Shown: positions 7,780 through 16,297, counted from the first letter of the stretch. The stretch is DNA of 64,000 nucleotides from Bradyrhizobium sp. MOS003 (GCF_003020125.1 NZ_PYFW01000004.1:558001-622000); one strand, 5' to 3'. Notes: generated from the sequence alone by a model not told the origin. Made by a program: numbers and translations.

Positions 7780-8433
7780 TCACCCGCGCCAGCTTCCGCG
7801 CGCCTCGGCCTGCGCACTCTGTCCCGGCGGCAGAACCACGACCGTCGAATTGAGCTTCACCCGGTCGTAGAGATCGATCACGTCCTCGTTGCGCATCCGG
7901 ATGCAGCCGGACGAGATCGCCTGCCCGATATATTCCGGCTGATTGGTGCCGTGGATGCGGTAGAGCGTGTCCTTGTTACCGGAATAGAGATAGATACCCC
8001 GCGCGCCCAAGGGATTGGCGGGACCGCCGGGAACGCGTGCCGGATATGGTCCGAGCCGCGCCTGGATATCTGCCGTCGGAACCCAGTCCGGCCATTCCGC
8101 CAGACGGCCGACCCGCGCGACGCCGGAGAATGCCATGGCTTCCTCGCCGACCGCAACGCCGTAGCGGATCGCCTTGCCCTCGGGCAGCACGAAATAGAGG
8201 TAGCGCGCATCGGTATCGACCAGGATGGTGCCCGGCTGCTCCTTGCGCTGGTAGTCGACGACGTGACGGAGAAATTGCTCGGGCACGTTGGCTTGCGCGT
8301 AAGGCGTGTGCGAGAGCAACTGCCGGTCGCGCGGCGTCATGCTCGCGTCGGTCGACGGCGAGAGCGTGGTTTGCATGCAGCCGCCCAGCGGCAGCAAGGC
8401 AATAGCGAATAGAGCGATTAGTAATCTTGGCAC
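7780..8433 (-). CDS. L,D-transpeptidase lipoprotein (YkuD domain)
   Basis: A 217-residue lipoprotein. The GTG start at 8433 gives a lipoprotein signal (LLIALFAIALLPLGGC), with Cys as the lipidated residue. The YkuD catalytic domain covers roughly residues 70-205 and ends with the catalytic motif: HGTNQPEYIGQAISSGCIRM, where His, Ser-Gly and the nucleophile Cys are present. Such enzymes form 3-3 cross-links in peptidoglycan or attach proteins to it. The start was chosen because longer forms lack a signal peptide. It is convergent with the COG4315 gene. Confidence 0.87.
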   Translation of the reverse strand: MPRLLIALFAIALLPLGGCMQTTLSPSTDASMTPRDRQLLSHTPYAQANVPEQFLRHVVDYQRKEQPGTILVDTDARYLYFVLPEGKAIRYGVAVGEEAMAFSGVARVGRLAEWPDWVPTADIQARLGPYPARVPGGPANPLGARGIYLYSGNKDTLYRIHGTNQPEYIGQAISSGCIRMRNEDVIDLYDRVKLNSTVVVLPPGQSAQAEARGSWRG

Positions 8434-8747
8434 CGCGCCGGCCCCCGATAGCCTGTAGCAGCGCCCCCAGCGTTTCCAGATACCGCCAAAATCGTGCTGA
8501 AAACAAGGCCCTGCGGAACAATTGCGCGTGTTCGACGAGGCGGGTTCCATCACCACAAACGGCGGAAGAGCGTCGCAGCATCTCCACCCCCTCGCCTTGC
8601 TTTGGTCAAACCCGGCTGGACTCGTGCGTCTCGTGCGAGGCTCGTCCGATCGGGATGGGCTCACCTCAACAGATCGGCTCGCGCCAATGCGGACGACCAG
8701 TATTTCAAGCGCCTGGGCTTCAAACACCCGGCTTCAAAGGAGCTGCG

Positions 8748-9767
8748 ATGCTCGCGACGCTGAACCCCAAGCAAATCGTCGATGAGATCGTGAAGGACAC
8801 GGTCAAGGACAACGATCCGCACGACACGATTCAGATTTCGCCCGAGATTGTCCTGGCTTCGCGCCCCATCAGCGTTGCGCCCGCGCTGGCACCTGACATC
8901 GCGACCCGTCCGGAGCCGAAATTCGTGCCGGAGCCCAAGGCCTCGTTCGAGCGCAAAATCTCTTTGGAGCCCAAGTTCAGTCCAGTCTCGGAATCGCTGG
9001 CGGCACCCCCGCCCTCCGTCGACACGGCCGTCCGCGTGGCCGCGAGCGATGGTGCCGGTCCGCGGAAGCGATCCGCCGCCGGCAAGTGGCTGCGTGGCGC
9101 TTTCGTCACGTTTCTGTTTGCGGGCGCCAGTGCGGCCGCCACCATCGTCTGGGCGCAACACGGCGACACCGCCAAGCAGATGCTCGCCGAATGGACACCG
9201 GCACTGGCGTCGCTGCTGCCGTCGACATCGCAGACCGCGCCGGTCGCTGCCGCGCAAGCCGCGCCGCCCACGGAGCAAGCGGCAACCGACCAAACCGCCG
9301 ATCAATCTGTGACGCCGCCCGCAGCCCAGGTCGCCGCAGTTGCGCCTGCAACGACGCAGCCCGGTGCAGCGCAGTCGGTGCAATCGATGACGCGCGATCT
9401 CGCCGCGATGGCGCAGCAGATCGAAGCGCTCAAGGCTGACATCGCCGAGTTGAAGTCTGGACAGGAGCAGATGGCGCGCGAGATGGCAAAACCGCCCGCG
9501 CCGAAGCCGACAGCTGAGGTCAAGCCGGTCGATCCGCGCGCACGCGCCGCTGCGCTCCCACCGCGGGCTCCGTCACCACCGCCGGTTCGCAAACCGAAAC
9601 CGGTGGTGTCGCATACCTACATGCCGGCCTCTGCGCCCGCGCCGCTCGCGCCACCGCCGTCGCAGGCAGCCGCAGTGCCGCCGCCGCCCGTCGCACCTGT
9701 CACCACGACTCAAGCCGTCGCCGATGACGACGGACCAATCGTGCGTCCGCCGATGCCGTTGCGCTAG
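8748..9767 (+). CDS. Hypothetical single-pass membrane protein, Pro/Ala-rich
   Basis: A protein of 339 residues from the ATG at 8748, which has AAAGGAG upstream. The N-terminal 105 residues are charged and low in hydrophobic content. One membrane segment (LRGAFVTFLFAGASAAATIV) lies near residue 115, followed by a long Ala/Pro/Gln-rich region, a coiled-coil stretch (MAQQIEALKADIAELKSGQE, about residues 220-245) and a Pro-rich tail. The layout (cytoplasmic N-terminus, one helix, periplasmic coiled coil and Pro-rich tail) recalls envelope-spanning scaffold proteins, but no known domain is recognised. A hairpin with a T-rich end follows at 9874-9913. Confidence 0.7.
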   Translation: MLATLNPKQIVDEIVKDTVKDNDPHDTIQISPEIVLASRPISVAPALAPDIATRPEPKFVPEPKASFERKISLEPKFSPVSESLAAPPPSVDTAVRVAASDGAGPRKRSAAGKWLRGAFVTFLFAGASAAATIVWAQHGDTAKQMLAEWTPALASLLPSTSQTAPVAAAQAAPPTEQAATDQTADQSVTPPAAQVAAVAPATTQPGAAQSVQSMTRDLAAMAQQIEALKADIAELKSGQEQMAREMAKPPAPKPTAEVKPVDPRARAAALPPRAPSPPPVRKPKPVVSHTYMPASAPAPLAPPPSQAAAVPPPPVAPVTTTQAVADDDGPIVRPPMPLR

Positions 9768-10138
9768 ACTGGGTCCACGTAACAGCACGGCTGCGACAAC
9801 GTCGCATAGGCTTTCCTGGTCGATCTGATGCGTTGAGCCCGGGCAATTACGGAGAGTGACTTTTCTCGCTCAAGAGAAAAGGCCGTCGGGATCTATGCCG
9901 GCGGCCTTCTCTTGCAGCTCCCGGTTCCCGGAGCCCGGTTCTGCTGCAATTCCATGCCTCATGATCGCGTCGACATGTTTAATAAAATGTTAATGAGCTC
10001 ACACACTGCACATCATTTCTGCGCCATAAGCACAGAGATTGCTCGCTCTGTTCACCCGGTAGATATCGACTCAGTGGTACCATCCGACATGTGTTGAGAC
10101 TTCCACTGAAGCTCATCTCGTCACACCGGGGAATTCCG
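9768..10138. other. Intergenic region with overlapping hairpins
   Basis: No gene was found here. TTTTCTC (9861-9867) can pair with GAGAAAA (9874-9880), and the same GAGAAAAGGCCG (9874-9885) can instead pair with the CGGCCTTCTCT arm at about 9902-9912. The larger hairpin probably ends transcription of the upstream gene. The stretch 9962-10090 is AT-rich for this genome and likely holds the promoter of the DUF6894-like gene. Confidence 0.5.
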
Positions 10139-10369
10139 ATGCCGTACTACTCTTTCGATCTTGTGGTTGGTGGAGAGTTCAGGAACCAGGGGGGAATCAT
10201 CCTCGAAGACATCGAGGTTGCCTCCGATCGGGCCGACCAGCTCGCCACCGAGCTGTCGCAGGTAAAACCGGAGCTGCAGCAGAGGGGTTGCGCGGTGCGC
10301 GTCACCGATCGCGACGACAACGAGCTTTACCGCACGCCGCTCGATCCCATGCCGGCCTGGCAACGCTGA
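10139..10369 (+). CDS. DUF6894-like small protein
   Basis: A 76-residue soluble protein starting MPYYSFDLVVGG at 10139, with GGGGAA just upstream. The opening (MPxYxFD) and a mid-protein acidic segment (LEDIEVASDRADQLATELSQ) match small rhizobial proteins of the DUF6894 type, whose role is unknown. The tail VRVTDRDDNELYRTPL forms a likely final beta pair. It stops one base before the convergent SDR gene ends, so the two genes meet tail to tail. Confidence 0.65.
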   Translation: MPYYSFDLVVGGEFRNQGGIILEDIEVASDRADQLATELSQVKPELQQRGCAVRVTDRDDNELYRTPLDPMPAWQR

Positions 10370-11155
10370 CTACTCTTCCAGCACCGGCGGCTCGAACCAG
10401 TTCGTCAGCGACAATCCACCGTCGACGACGAAGGCCGCGCCGGTGACGTAAGCGGAGAGCTTGTTCGACAATACGGTGAGCGCCATCGGCGCAAGGTCAT
10501 TGGCCTCGCCGAGGCGCCCGAGCGGTATGTGCCGCGCCAGCGCCGGATCCGCGACGAACCCGCCGGCCGCGATCGCGCCGGGCACCAACGCATTGACGCG
10601 GATGCCGTGGCGGCCGAACGACTTCGCCAGTTCCTTCACCAGCATCGCCATCCCCGCCTTTGCCGTCGAATAATGCGGCAGGTTGCGCGGCGTGCCCGCA
10701 TGCAGCGAAGTGAGAAACAGGAACGAACCCGGCCGCTTCGCCGCGATCAGCCGCTTTGCGAGTTCGCGCGCCAGGTGAAAGCCGGCATCGAGATTGACGG
10801 CATGCATCTGCTGCCAGGTCCTGCGATCGACCGCGAGCGCGTGATCGGCCTCCCGCCGCGGCGGCGAGGCGCTGTGGACGAAATGCGTGGTCCCGCCCAA
10901 CGCTGCGTCCGCCGCAGCAAGCAGTGCGTCGCACGCATCGGGCTCGGCGAGATCGCCGATCCAGGGCACCGCCAGATCAGGCTTCTTGCACGCGCTGATC
11001 GCCGCGCTTACACGTTCCGCGCTGATGTCGGCGAACACGGTCCGGACGCCCTCGCCGACCAGGGCCTGCGCGATGGCGCGGCCGATGCCGTTGCCTGCGC
11101 CGGTGACGAGCGCCGTGTCGCGGGTGGGATCGAACGGCGTGCTGAAAAGGCTCAT
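10370..11155 (-). CDS. Short-chain dehydrogenase/reductase (SDR)
   Basis: A 261-residue classical SDR oxidoreductase using NAD(P). The cofactor motif is TALVTGAGNGIGRAI near residue 15, the catalytic Ser sits in FLFLTSLHAG and the catalytic pair is YSTAKAG (YxxxK). The ending GAAFVVDGGLSLTNW is typical. The ATG at 11155 has TTGGAGAG upstream. The NAG motif is replaced by HSASPP in the fourth beta-strand region, a less common variant. The substrate is unknown, and the neighbours do not suggest one. Confidence 0.82.
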   Translation of the reverse strand: MSLFSTPFDPTRDTALVTGAGNGIGRAIAQALVGEGVRTVFADISAERVSAAISACKKPDLAVPWIGDLAEPDACDALLAAADAALGGTTHFVHSASPPRREADHALAVDRRTWQQMHAVNLDAGFHLARELAKRLIAAKRPGSFLFLTSLHAGTPRNLPHYSTAKAGMAMLVKELAKSFGRHGIRVNALVPGAIAAGGFVADPALARHIPLGRLGEANDLAPMALTVLSNKLSAYVTGAAFVVDGGLSLTNWFEPPVLEE

Positions 11156-11285
11156 GTCGCTCTCCAAGGCGGGATGCCGGCCACGATAGCGCACCGCAGC
11201 GGGGCGCTACAAATCTGCCCTTCGCGCCATTGCGGAGCAGCCCGCCGGACGCTAGCCTCCCAAAAAAACGGAGGAGATACCTGGG

Positions 11286-11675
11286 ATGCGCTACGGTTTC
11301 CTGATGGCTGGCCTGTTGCTGATCGCCGCTCCGGTGCGGGCCGAGGACCATCCACGCTCGACCTATGTGACCCTGGTCCTGCAGGCTTTCGCCGCCAAGG
11401 TCGAATGTCCGGGCACGGATGTCGTCTACCAGGATCTCGTGCAGAAGGCGGAGCAGATGAAGCTGCCCGAGGGCACGACGGAGAAGGTGCGCAAAGCGAT
11501 TGCCTGGATGCACACCGGCGGCAAGATGGGCGAGAAGCAGGACGACGATTTGATGGCCGAGGTTGCAGTGGCGACCCAGGCGACCGATCTCAACCAGCGC
11601 CGCCTCGGCATGCCCAACTGGTGCGAGGCCCAGAAGACCAACCTCGCCGGCCTGATCCGCGCCAAGGGCGGCTAG
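11286..11675 (+). CDS. Secreted hypothetical protein
   Basis: A 129-residue protein with a clear signal peptide (MRYGFLMAGLLLIAAPVRAE) and a strong GGAGGAG site upstream. The mature region is helical and has two Cys (VECPG near residue 41 and NWCEA near residue 117) that could form a periplasmic disulphide. The GTTEKVRKAIAWMHTGGKMG segment is the most ordered part. No known domain is recognised. Confidence 0.65.
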   Translation: MRYGFLMAGLLLIAAPVRAEDHPRSTYVTLVLQAFAAKVECPGTDVVYQDLVQKAEQMKLPEGTTEKVRKAIAWMHTGGKMGEKQDDDLMAEVAVATQATDLNQRRLGMPNWCEAQKTNLAGLIRAKGG

Positions 11676-11783
11676 CCAGCCGCTGTCGCGGCGTTAACGA
11701 CACCGCGACAGACCCCGTGTTTCGGCCAATAATTGTCACATTCCTCGCCAGCATGCGGGCTCCTTTCGTAGAGGAGAAGCCCA

Positions 11784-12035
11784 ATGCGGATGACGCATCT
11801 CGTTGTCGCCGGCCTGCTCGTGGTGAGCGCAGCGCTGGCCGCCCCGGCACAGGCAAAGAATTCCGACGCCCAAAAGGGCGACGACAAATCGACTACCTCG
11901 GCGTCCTCATGCAGCGCCTATCAACAGGCGCCAGACGGATCGTGGGAACCGCTTCCCTGCAAGGAGGCGGGCGAGCGCGACCAGCCGCAGACGCAGCGAT
12001 CCCCGGCACGGGGGCCGAATCGCGAGGAGCGCTGA
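11784..12035 (+). CDS. Small secreted hypothetical protein
   Basis: An 83-residue protein with a signal peptide (MTHLVVAGLLVVSAALAAPA) and a short polar mature part containing two Cys (SSCSAYQQAPDGSWEPLPCK) that probably form a disulphide. The C-terminus is charged and looks disordered. AGAGGAGAAG precedes the ATG at 11784. Similar short Cys-pair proteins are common in rhizobia; the role is unknown. Confidence 0.6.
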   Translation: MRMTHLVVAGLLVVSAALAAPAQAKNSDAQKGDDKSTTSASSCSAYQQAPDGSWEPLPCKEAGERDQPQTQRSPARGPNREER

Positions 12036-12054
12036 AGCCTTTCCAGTCCAGCGG

Positions 12055-12240
12055 TCAGCTGTGGGCGGGCCCGCGCATGATCTTCATGGCATCGGCGATG
12101 TGACGCCACTCCTGGGCCTCATCGGCTTCGCCGCGGCCCTCGCAAGCCTGGGCCTGCTCTGCGGCCTTCGCGATCGCAGCAAAACCGTGCTGCTCGAGCA
12201 TCTGCCGCGCAACGTTGTGGACCTGGACCTCCGACATCAT
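12055..12240 (-). CDS. Small helical hypothetical protein
   Basis: A 61-residue soluble protein starting at 12240 behind GGGAG. It is mostly helical (VHNVARQMLEQHGFAAIAKA, then EADEAQEWRHIADAMKIM). Similar short proteins with the HGFAAIAKAAEQA pattern occur in rhizobia. The role is unknown, and it sits alone between a secreted protein gene and minE. Confidence 0.55.
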   Translation of the reverse strand: MMSEVQVHNVARQMLEQHGFAAIAKAAEQAQACEGRGEADEAQEWRHIADAMKIMRGPAHS

Positions 12241-12450
12241 GCGCTTTTCTCCCGTTGTGAGGAAACCGCGGCGCCCGGCTCGGCGCGCCGCGTCCCAAAC
12301 AACGATCTCGCCATGATCACCGTTCCGGCCGAGCCGATCACATCGACACTCGCCGGAACTCGATCCCCCCGGAACGACGAAAGCGGCCCGCCATGCCCGG
12401 CGGACCGCCTTCTCACCCACCCCAAAGCTGGGAGTCGCCGGCCGCGTCCC

Positions 12451-12732
12451 CTACGCGACCGCCGCTTTCTTGCGTTCGAAATCGTTGGGCACCTCGATAT
12501 CGACCTCCAGGGTCGAAACCTCGTCGCCGCGCTCGAGCCGGACGATGACCTTGGTCGGATCCAGCGTGACGTGCCTGGAGACGACCGCGAGAATTTCCTC
12601 ACGCAGCACGCCGAGCAGATCGGGCTGGCCGCGCATTCCGCGTTCATGGGCAAGCAGGATCTGCAGCCGTTCGCGAGCGACGGGTGCAGAGGCCTTGTTG
12701 CCGCGGAGAAGCCGAAGCAAACCCATGCTCAT
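12451..12732 (-). CDS. minE: Cell division topological specificity factor MinE
   Basis: A 93-residue MinE. It stimulates the MinD ATPase and drives the pole-to-pole oscillation that keeps the Z-ring at mid-cell. The N-terminal amphipathic membrane-targeting helix (MSMGLLRLLRG) is followed by the MinD-contact region (APVARERLQILLAHERG) and the C-terminal dimerisation domain (EEILAVVSRHVTLDPTKVIV). The ATG at 12732 overlaps the minD stop codon in an ATGA junction, so translation is coupled. It is the last gene of minCDE. Confidence 0.95.
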   Translation of the reverse strand: MSMGLLRLLRGNKASAPVARERLQILLAHERGMRGQPDLLGVLREEILAVVSRHVTLDPTKVIVRLERGDEVSTLEVDIEVPNDFERKKAAVA

Positions 12733-13544
12733 GCAGCCCTCCGTCGCAGCAGACGATCCATGAATCCCTTGCGCTCGGTCGGCACCTGCATGGCGACGGT
12801 CTCGCCGCACAGACGGCGCGCCGCATCGATATAGGCACGCGCCGGTGCGCCGTCCGCATTCGACAGCGTGACAGGCGTGCCGACATTGGAGGCGCGCAGC
12901 ACGTCCTGGCTCTCGGGAATGATCCCGAGCAAGGGTGTTGCGAGGATCTCGAGGATGTCCTCGATGGTCAGCATCTCGCCGCGCGCGGCGCGTGAGGGAT
13001 CGTAGCGTGTGATGAGAATGTGCTTCTCGACGCGCTCGCCCTTCTCGGCCCGCACGGTCTTGGAATCGAGCATGCCGATGATGCGGTCGGAATCGCGCAC
13101 CGAGGAGACCTCCGGGTTGGTGACGATCACGGCCTCGTCGGCGAAGCGCATGGCCATGGAGGCGCCGCGCTCGATGCCGGCCGGGCTGTCGCAGATCACC
13201 CAGTCGAAGCGGGCGCGCAGCTCGTCGATGACCTTGCCGACGCCCTCTTCCGTCAACGCGTCCTTGTCGCGGGTCTGCGAGGCCGGCAGAAGCCAGAGGT
13301 TCTCCAGCCGCTTGTCCTTGATCAGCGCCTGCGGCAGTTTCGCAACGCCCTGCACCACGTTGATGAGGTCGAACACGACGCGGCGCTCGGCTCCCATCAC
13401 GAGGTCGAGGTTGCGCAAACCGACGTCGAAATCGACGACGACGACCTTTTCGCCGCGTTGCGCCAGCGCAGCCCCCAGCGCGGCGGTCGTCGTGGTCTTG
13501 CCGACGCCCCCCTTGCCTGATGTGACGACCAGTACCTTGGCCAT
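12729..13544 (-). CDS. minD: Septum site-determining ATPase MinD
   Basis: A 271-residue ParA/MinD-type ATPase. ATP-bound MinD binds the inner membrane and recruits MinC. The deviant Walker A motif is GKGGVGKTTTTAALG at residues 10-24, switch I is VDFDVGLRNLDLV and Walker B is FDWVICDSPAGIE. The C-terminal amphipathic membrane helix is KGFMDRLLRRRAA. GAAGGAG lies at good spacing before the ATG at 13544. It is 19 bases downstream of minC and overlaps minE by four bases. Confidence 0.97.
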   Translation of the reverse strand: MAKVLVVTSGKGGVGKTTTTAALGAALAQRGEKVVVVDFDVGLRNLDLVMGAERRVVFDLINVVQGVAKLPQALIKDKRLENLWLLPASQTRDKDALTEEGVGKVIDELRARFDWVICDSPAGIERGASMAMRFADEAVIVTNPEVSSVRDSDRIIGMLDSKTVRAEKGERVEKHILITRYDPSRAARGEMLTIEDILEILATPLLGIIPESQDVLRASNVGTPVTLSNADGAPARAYIDAARRLCGETVAMQVPTERKGFMDRLLRRRAA

Positions 13545-13563
13545 TTCTGAAATCTCCTTCTGG

Positions 13564-14262
13564 TCAGTTCAGCGCGGTAATTCGCATGGTGTTGCCCTGC
13601 AGCCAGGCCTGGGCCGGCCGGCCGCGAAGAGCGGGATCGATATCGTCGGCGGTCTGATAAAACCCATCGATTGCAAGCAGTTCGGCTTCGATCTTCTGGC
13701 AGTAGATGCGCGCGCTCGTGTGACCGTTCACGCCCGCCATGGCGCGGCCGCGGAGCGCGCCGTAGATATGGATGGAGCCCCCGGCAACGACTTCCGCGCC
13801 AGAGCCGACCGAGCCGAGGATAGTGACGTCGCCGTCGGGGAAGATCACGGTCTGGCCGGAACGCACGGGGCTCTCCAGCAGCAGCGAGGTCGGCTTGGCC
13901 TCGGCCTTCGTCTCGGGTTTCTTCGGCGCACTCGGCTCAACCACGCAGCTGCGCCCGCCCGAGAGCAGCGGCGGCATCATCGGGGTCAGCCGCGACTCAT
14001 CCACGCCCTCGATGCCGAGCACGCGGATGTTACGGTCCTGAAGGCTGGTGAGCAGATGTCCGATGCCGGACTGGCTGAGATCGACCGAGGACAGGTCGAT
14101 CACCACGGGCCGGCCGGCAAAGAAGCCCGGCGAGCGCGCAATGGTGGCGTCGATCTCGTGCAGCCAATCCTGCACCGGAACCGTCGGCGTGAACACGAAG
14201 GCCACATAGGAGCGCCCGCGCAGGCGCACCATTTGGCGTTGAGGTTTGACTGCAGCCTCCAT
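13564..14262 (-). CDS. minC: Septum formation inhibitor MinC
   Basis: A protein of about 232 residues. The N-terminal domain (to about residue 110) disrupts FtsZ filaments; the C-terminal beta-helix (from about 130, VRSGQTVIFPDGDVTILGSV then GSIHIYGALRGRAMAG) dimerises and binds MinD. The GGSIHIYG and RGRAMAG motifs are diagnostic. An ATG at 14262 directly follows an in-frame GTG at 14265; either could be used. It is the first gene of the min operon. Confidence 0.95.
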   Translation of the reverse strand: MEAAVKPQRQMVRLRGRSYVAFVFTPTVPVQDWLHEIDATIARSPGFFAGRPVVIDLSSVDLSQSGIGHLLTSLQDRNIRVLGIEGVDESRLTPMMPPLLSGGRSCVVEPSAPKKPETKAEAKPTSLLLESPVRSGQTVIFPDGDVTILGSVGSGAEVVAGGSIHIYGALRGRAMAGVNGHTSARIYCQKIEAELLAIDGFYQTADDIDPALRGRPAQAWLQGNTMRITALN

Positions 14263-14367
14263 CACGGCCGACTCGTTCCCTGTTATTGAATGGTTAACGA
14301 TGCGGCGGATATGGTTAACGGCTGGTTAATGTCTCCGTGGGGTTACGTGGGAGAAGTTGGTGTCGCG

Positions 14368-14510
14368 CTCTCGTGTCCCGGACGCGCTGCAACGCGCAAG
14401 CGTTGCTGCGCGGAGCCGGGACCGTGCCACTTGGTTGGTCTCCGCGACATGGGCTCGGGCTCTGCAGCGCACCGTCAAAGGGACGCTGCGCTGCGTCCGG
14501 GGCACGAGAG
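14368..14510. repeat. Palindromic intergenic repeat (CTCTCGTG...CACGAGAG)
   Basis: The ends CTCTCGTGTCCCGGACGC and GCGTCCGGGGCACGAGAG are near-perfect inverted copies about 110 bases apart, with further self-complementary GC-rich segments inside. A shorter relative is at 59125-59176, so it is a family of dispersed extragenic palindromes. It lies between minC and the ABC binding-protein gene. Confidence 0.75.
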
Positions 14511-14526
14511 AAGCGCGCGCAGCCCC

Positions 14527-15531
14527 CTACTTCTTCACCTTGCTCGCATCCATCTTGATGCCCGGATCCAGCATCTTGGTCGTGAACGCCGTCGTCACGT
14601 CGAACGGCTTCTCCATGCCGAGATAGGTCTGGACCAGTTCGTAATCCTTCTTCATCCGCTCGCCGTCGATCCACCCAAGCCCCTTGGTCGTCGTGAACTC
14701 GTCCGCCATCAGGAACTTGATGCGCTCCCACTGGCGCTCCTGGTTCGCCTGGTCGAGACCGGAGACCTGGTCGAGCAACGCCTTCAGACACGGGGCGACG
14801 TCGGCAACGCAGGCCGCAAAGGCCTTCTGCGTGACGCGCACGAAGTCCTCGACGACCTTCGGATTCTTTTGCAAATAGGCGCCGTTGACGATCAGCGAAT
14901 TGCCGTAGGGATTGAGCCCGATGTCCTTCCAGTTGACGTAGCCGAGGTCCGGCCCGAACTCGATCACCTTGAGATCGTGCTCGTTGTAGAAGTCGCTGAT
15001 GATGTCGACGGTGTGGCTTTTCAGTGCCGCGATCTTCGCGGTCGGTCCGACATTGACGAAGCCGACGGAATCCGGCGCGAGGCCGGCGGCCTTGGCGAAG
15101 GCCGGCCACATCACGCGCGAGGCGTCCCCGGGCGGATTGCCGATCTTGTGGCCGGCAAAATCCTTCACGCCGTTCACGCCATAACTCTTCAGCCAGTAGA
15201 ACGTCTGCCCGGTGTTGGCATAGACGCTCATCACCGCGACGGTGTCGGCGCCCTTGCTCTTGGCCACCAGCATTGTGGCGAGATCGGCGACGCCGAACGG
15301 CGAGCCGCCGGAGCCGACCTTGGCGGCGGAGACGCCCGAGCCCTTGCCGGTCTCGATGGTGAGGTCGATGCCCGCCTTCTCGTACCAGCCTTGCGCCTTG
15401 GCGTAATAATACGGCGCGTGATCGGCCGTCGGCGTCCAATTGAGGATCAGGTTCACGGCCTCGCCCGCGCTCGCCGGCACCGCCGGCAAACTGAGCATCA
15501 GGGCCACAACGGCCGTCTGCAAACGCTTCAT
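14527..15531 (-). CDS. ABC transporter substrate-binding protein, NMT1/THI5-like
   Basis: A 334-residue periplasmic binding protein with a signal peptide (MKRLQTAVVALMLSLPAVPA). The mature start (NLILNWTPTADHAPYYYAKA) and the segment GWYEKAGIDLTIETGKGSGV are typical of the NMT1/THI5-like family, which binds pyrimidines, taurine-like sulfonates or other small organics. The ATG at 15531 has GAGGAG upstream. It is divergent from the tetR gene at 15632, with a dyad between them; the matching permease and ATPase genes are at 16363 and 20051 on the other strand. The ligand is unknown. Confidence 0.85.
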   Translation of the reverse strand: MKRLQTAVVALMLSLPAVPASAGEAVNLILNWTPTADHAPYYYAKAQGWYEKAGIDLTIETGKGSGVSAAKVGSGGSPFGVADLATMLVAKSKGADTVAVMSVYANTGQTFYWLKSYGVNGVKDFAGHKIGNPPGDASRVMWPAFAKAAGLAPDSVGFVNVGPTAKIAALKSHTVDIISDFYNEHDLKVIEFGPDLGYVNWKDIGLNPYGNSLIVNGAYLQKNPKVVEDFVRVTQKAFAACVADVAPCLKALLDQVSGLDQANQERQWERIKFLMADEFTTTKGLGWIDGERMKKDYELVQTYLGMEKPFDVTTAFTTKMLDPGIKMDASKVKK

Positions 15532-15613
15532 CGCATCTCTCCTCATGCCAGCGACCCGGCTTGTCGCTCTCCCCGTGTGAGGATACCAATGCAACAAGCC
15601 CGCCCTCCACTTG

Positions 15614-15631
15614 TCAACTGTTTGGTTGGAA
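15614..15631. promoter_or_regulatory. Candidate TetR operator 1
   Basis: TCAACTGTTTGGTTGGAA contains CAAC-N6-GTTG (CAAC at 15615-15618, GTTG at 15625-15628). It lies directly before the tetR ATG at 15632 and in front of the divergent binding-protein gene. A second copy with the same spacing is at 16280-16297. Confidence 0.65.
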
Positions 15632-16279
15632 ATGCCCGCAAAACGATCTGGCGACACCGTGCCGCAGCGCCGCGACCCCGTCGCCACCCGCAAGAAACTG
15701 CTGACCGCGGCGCGGCTGGAATTTGCCCGGCACGGCTTCGCCGGCGCCCGCGTCGACGAGATCGCGATGCGCGCCGGCGTCAACAAGCAGCTGGTCTATC
15801 ACTATTTCGGCGACAAGGACGCGCTCTACCTCGCCGTGCTCGAATGGGTCTATGAAGACATCCGCGAGCAGGAGCGCAAGCTCAATCTCGAGGGCCTGCC
15901 GCCGGAGAAGGCGATCCGCAAGCTGATCGAGGCTTCCTTCGACCACCTGGCCGCAAACCCTGATTTCATCGTGCTTTTGAACGACGAGAACCGCGGCGGC
16001 GCCCGCCACGTCCGCGGCTCGACACGGCTGGAAGCGATGCACTCCCCGCTGGTGAAGAGCGTCTCCCACATTCTCAACGAGGGGGTGCGCGCGGGCGTGT
16101 TCCGCAAGGGCATCGATCCCGTCCAGCTCTATATCTCCATTGCGGGCCTCAGCTATTTCTTCTTCTCCAACACGCCGACGCTTTCGGCGATCTTCGGCAA
16201 AGACCTGTCGAGCCGCGCCCAGCGCCGCGCCCGCCGCTGCCATGTCGCCGATCTGGTCCTGCAGTCGCTTCGGCCCTAA
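15632..16279 (+). CDS. TetR family regulator of the adjacent ABC-transport locus
   Basis: A TetR regulator of about 215 residues from the ATG at 15632. The helix-turn-helix is FAGARVDEIAMRAGVNKQLV followed by YHYFGDKDALYLAVLE. The C-terminal domain resembles the TetR_C group common in regulators of catabolic genes. An in-frame TTG at 15611 would place the start within the candidate operator, so the ATG is preferred. Its stop codon touches a second dyad of the same type, suggesting it controls itself, the divergent binding-protein gene and the downstream operon. Confidence 0.85.
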   Translation: MPAKRSGDTVPQRRDPVATRKKLLTAARLEFARHGFAGARVDEIAMRAGVNKQLVYHYFGDKDALYLAVLEWVYEDIREQERKLNLEGLPPEKAIRKLIEASFDHLAANPDFIVLLNDENRGGARHVRGSTRLEAMHSPLVKSVSHILNEGVRAGVFRKGIDPVQLYISIAGLSYFFFSNTPTLSAIFGKDLSSRAQRRARRCHVADLVLQSLRP

Positions 16280-16297
16280 TCAACCAACTGGTTGAAA
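16280..16297. promoter_or_regulatory. Candidate TetR operator 2
   Basis: TCAACCAACTGGTTGAAA holds CAAC-N6-GTTG (16281-16284 and 16291-16294), a dyad matching at 14 of the 16 central positions. It begins at the base after the tetR stop codon and 65 bases before the permease start. It agrees with operator 1 at 13 of 18 positions. Confidence 0.65.

Noticed and set aside
10529..12103. Long plus-strand open frame spanning the SDR gene and the secreted-protein gene
   Set aside because: It runs antisense over the SDR and out of frame over a gene with a clear signal peptide and ribosome-binding site.
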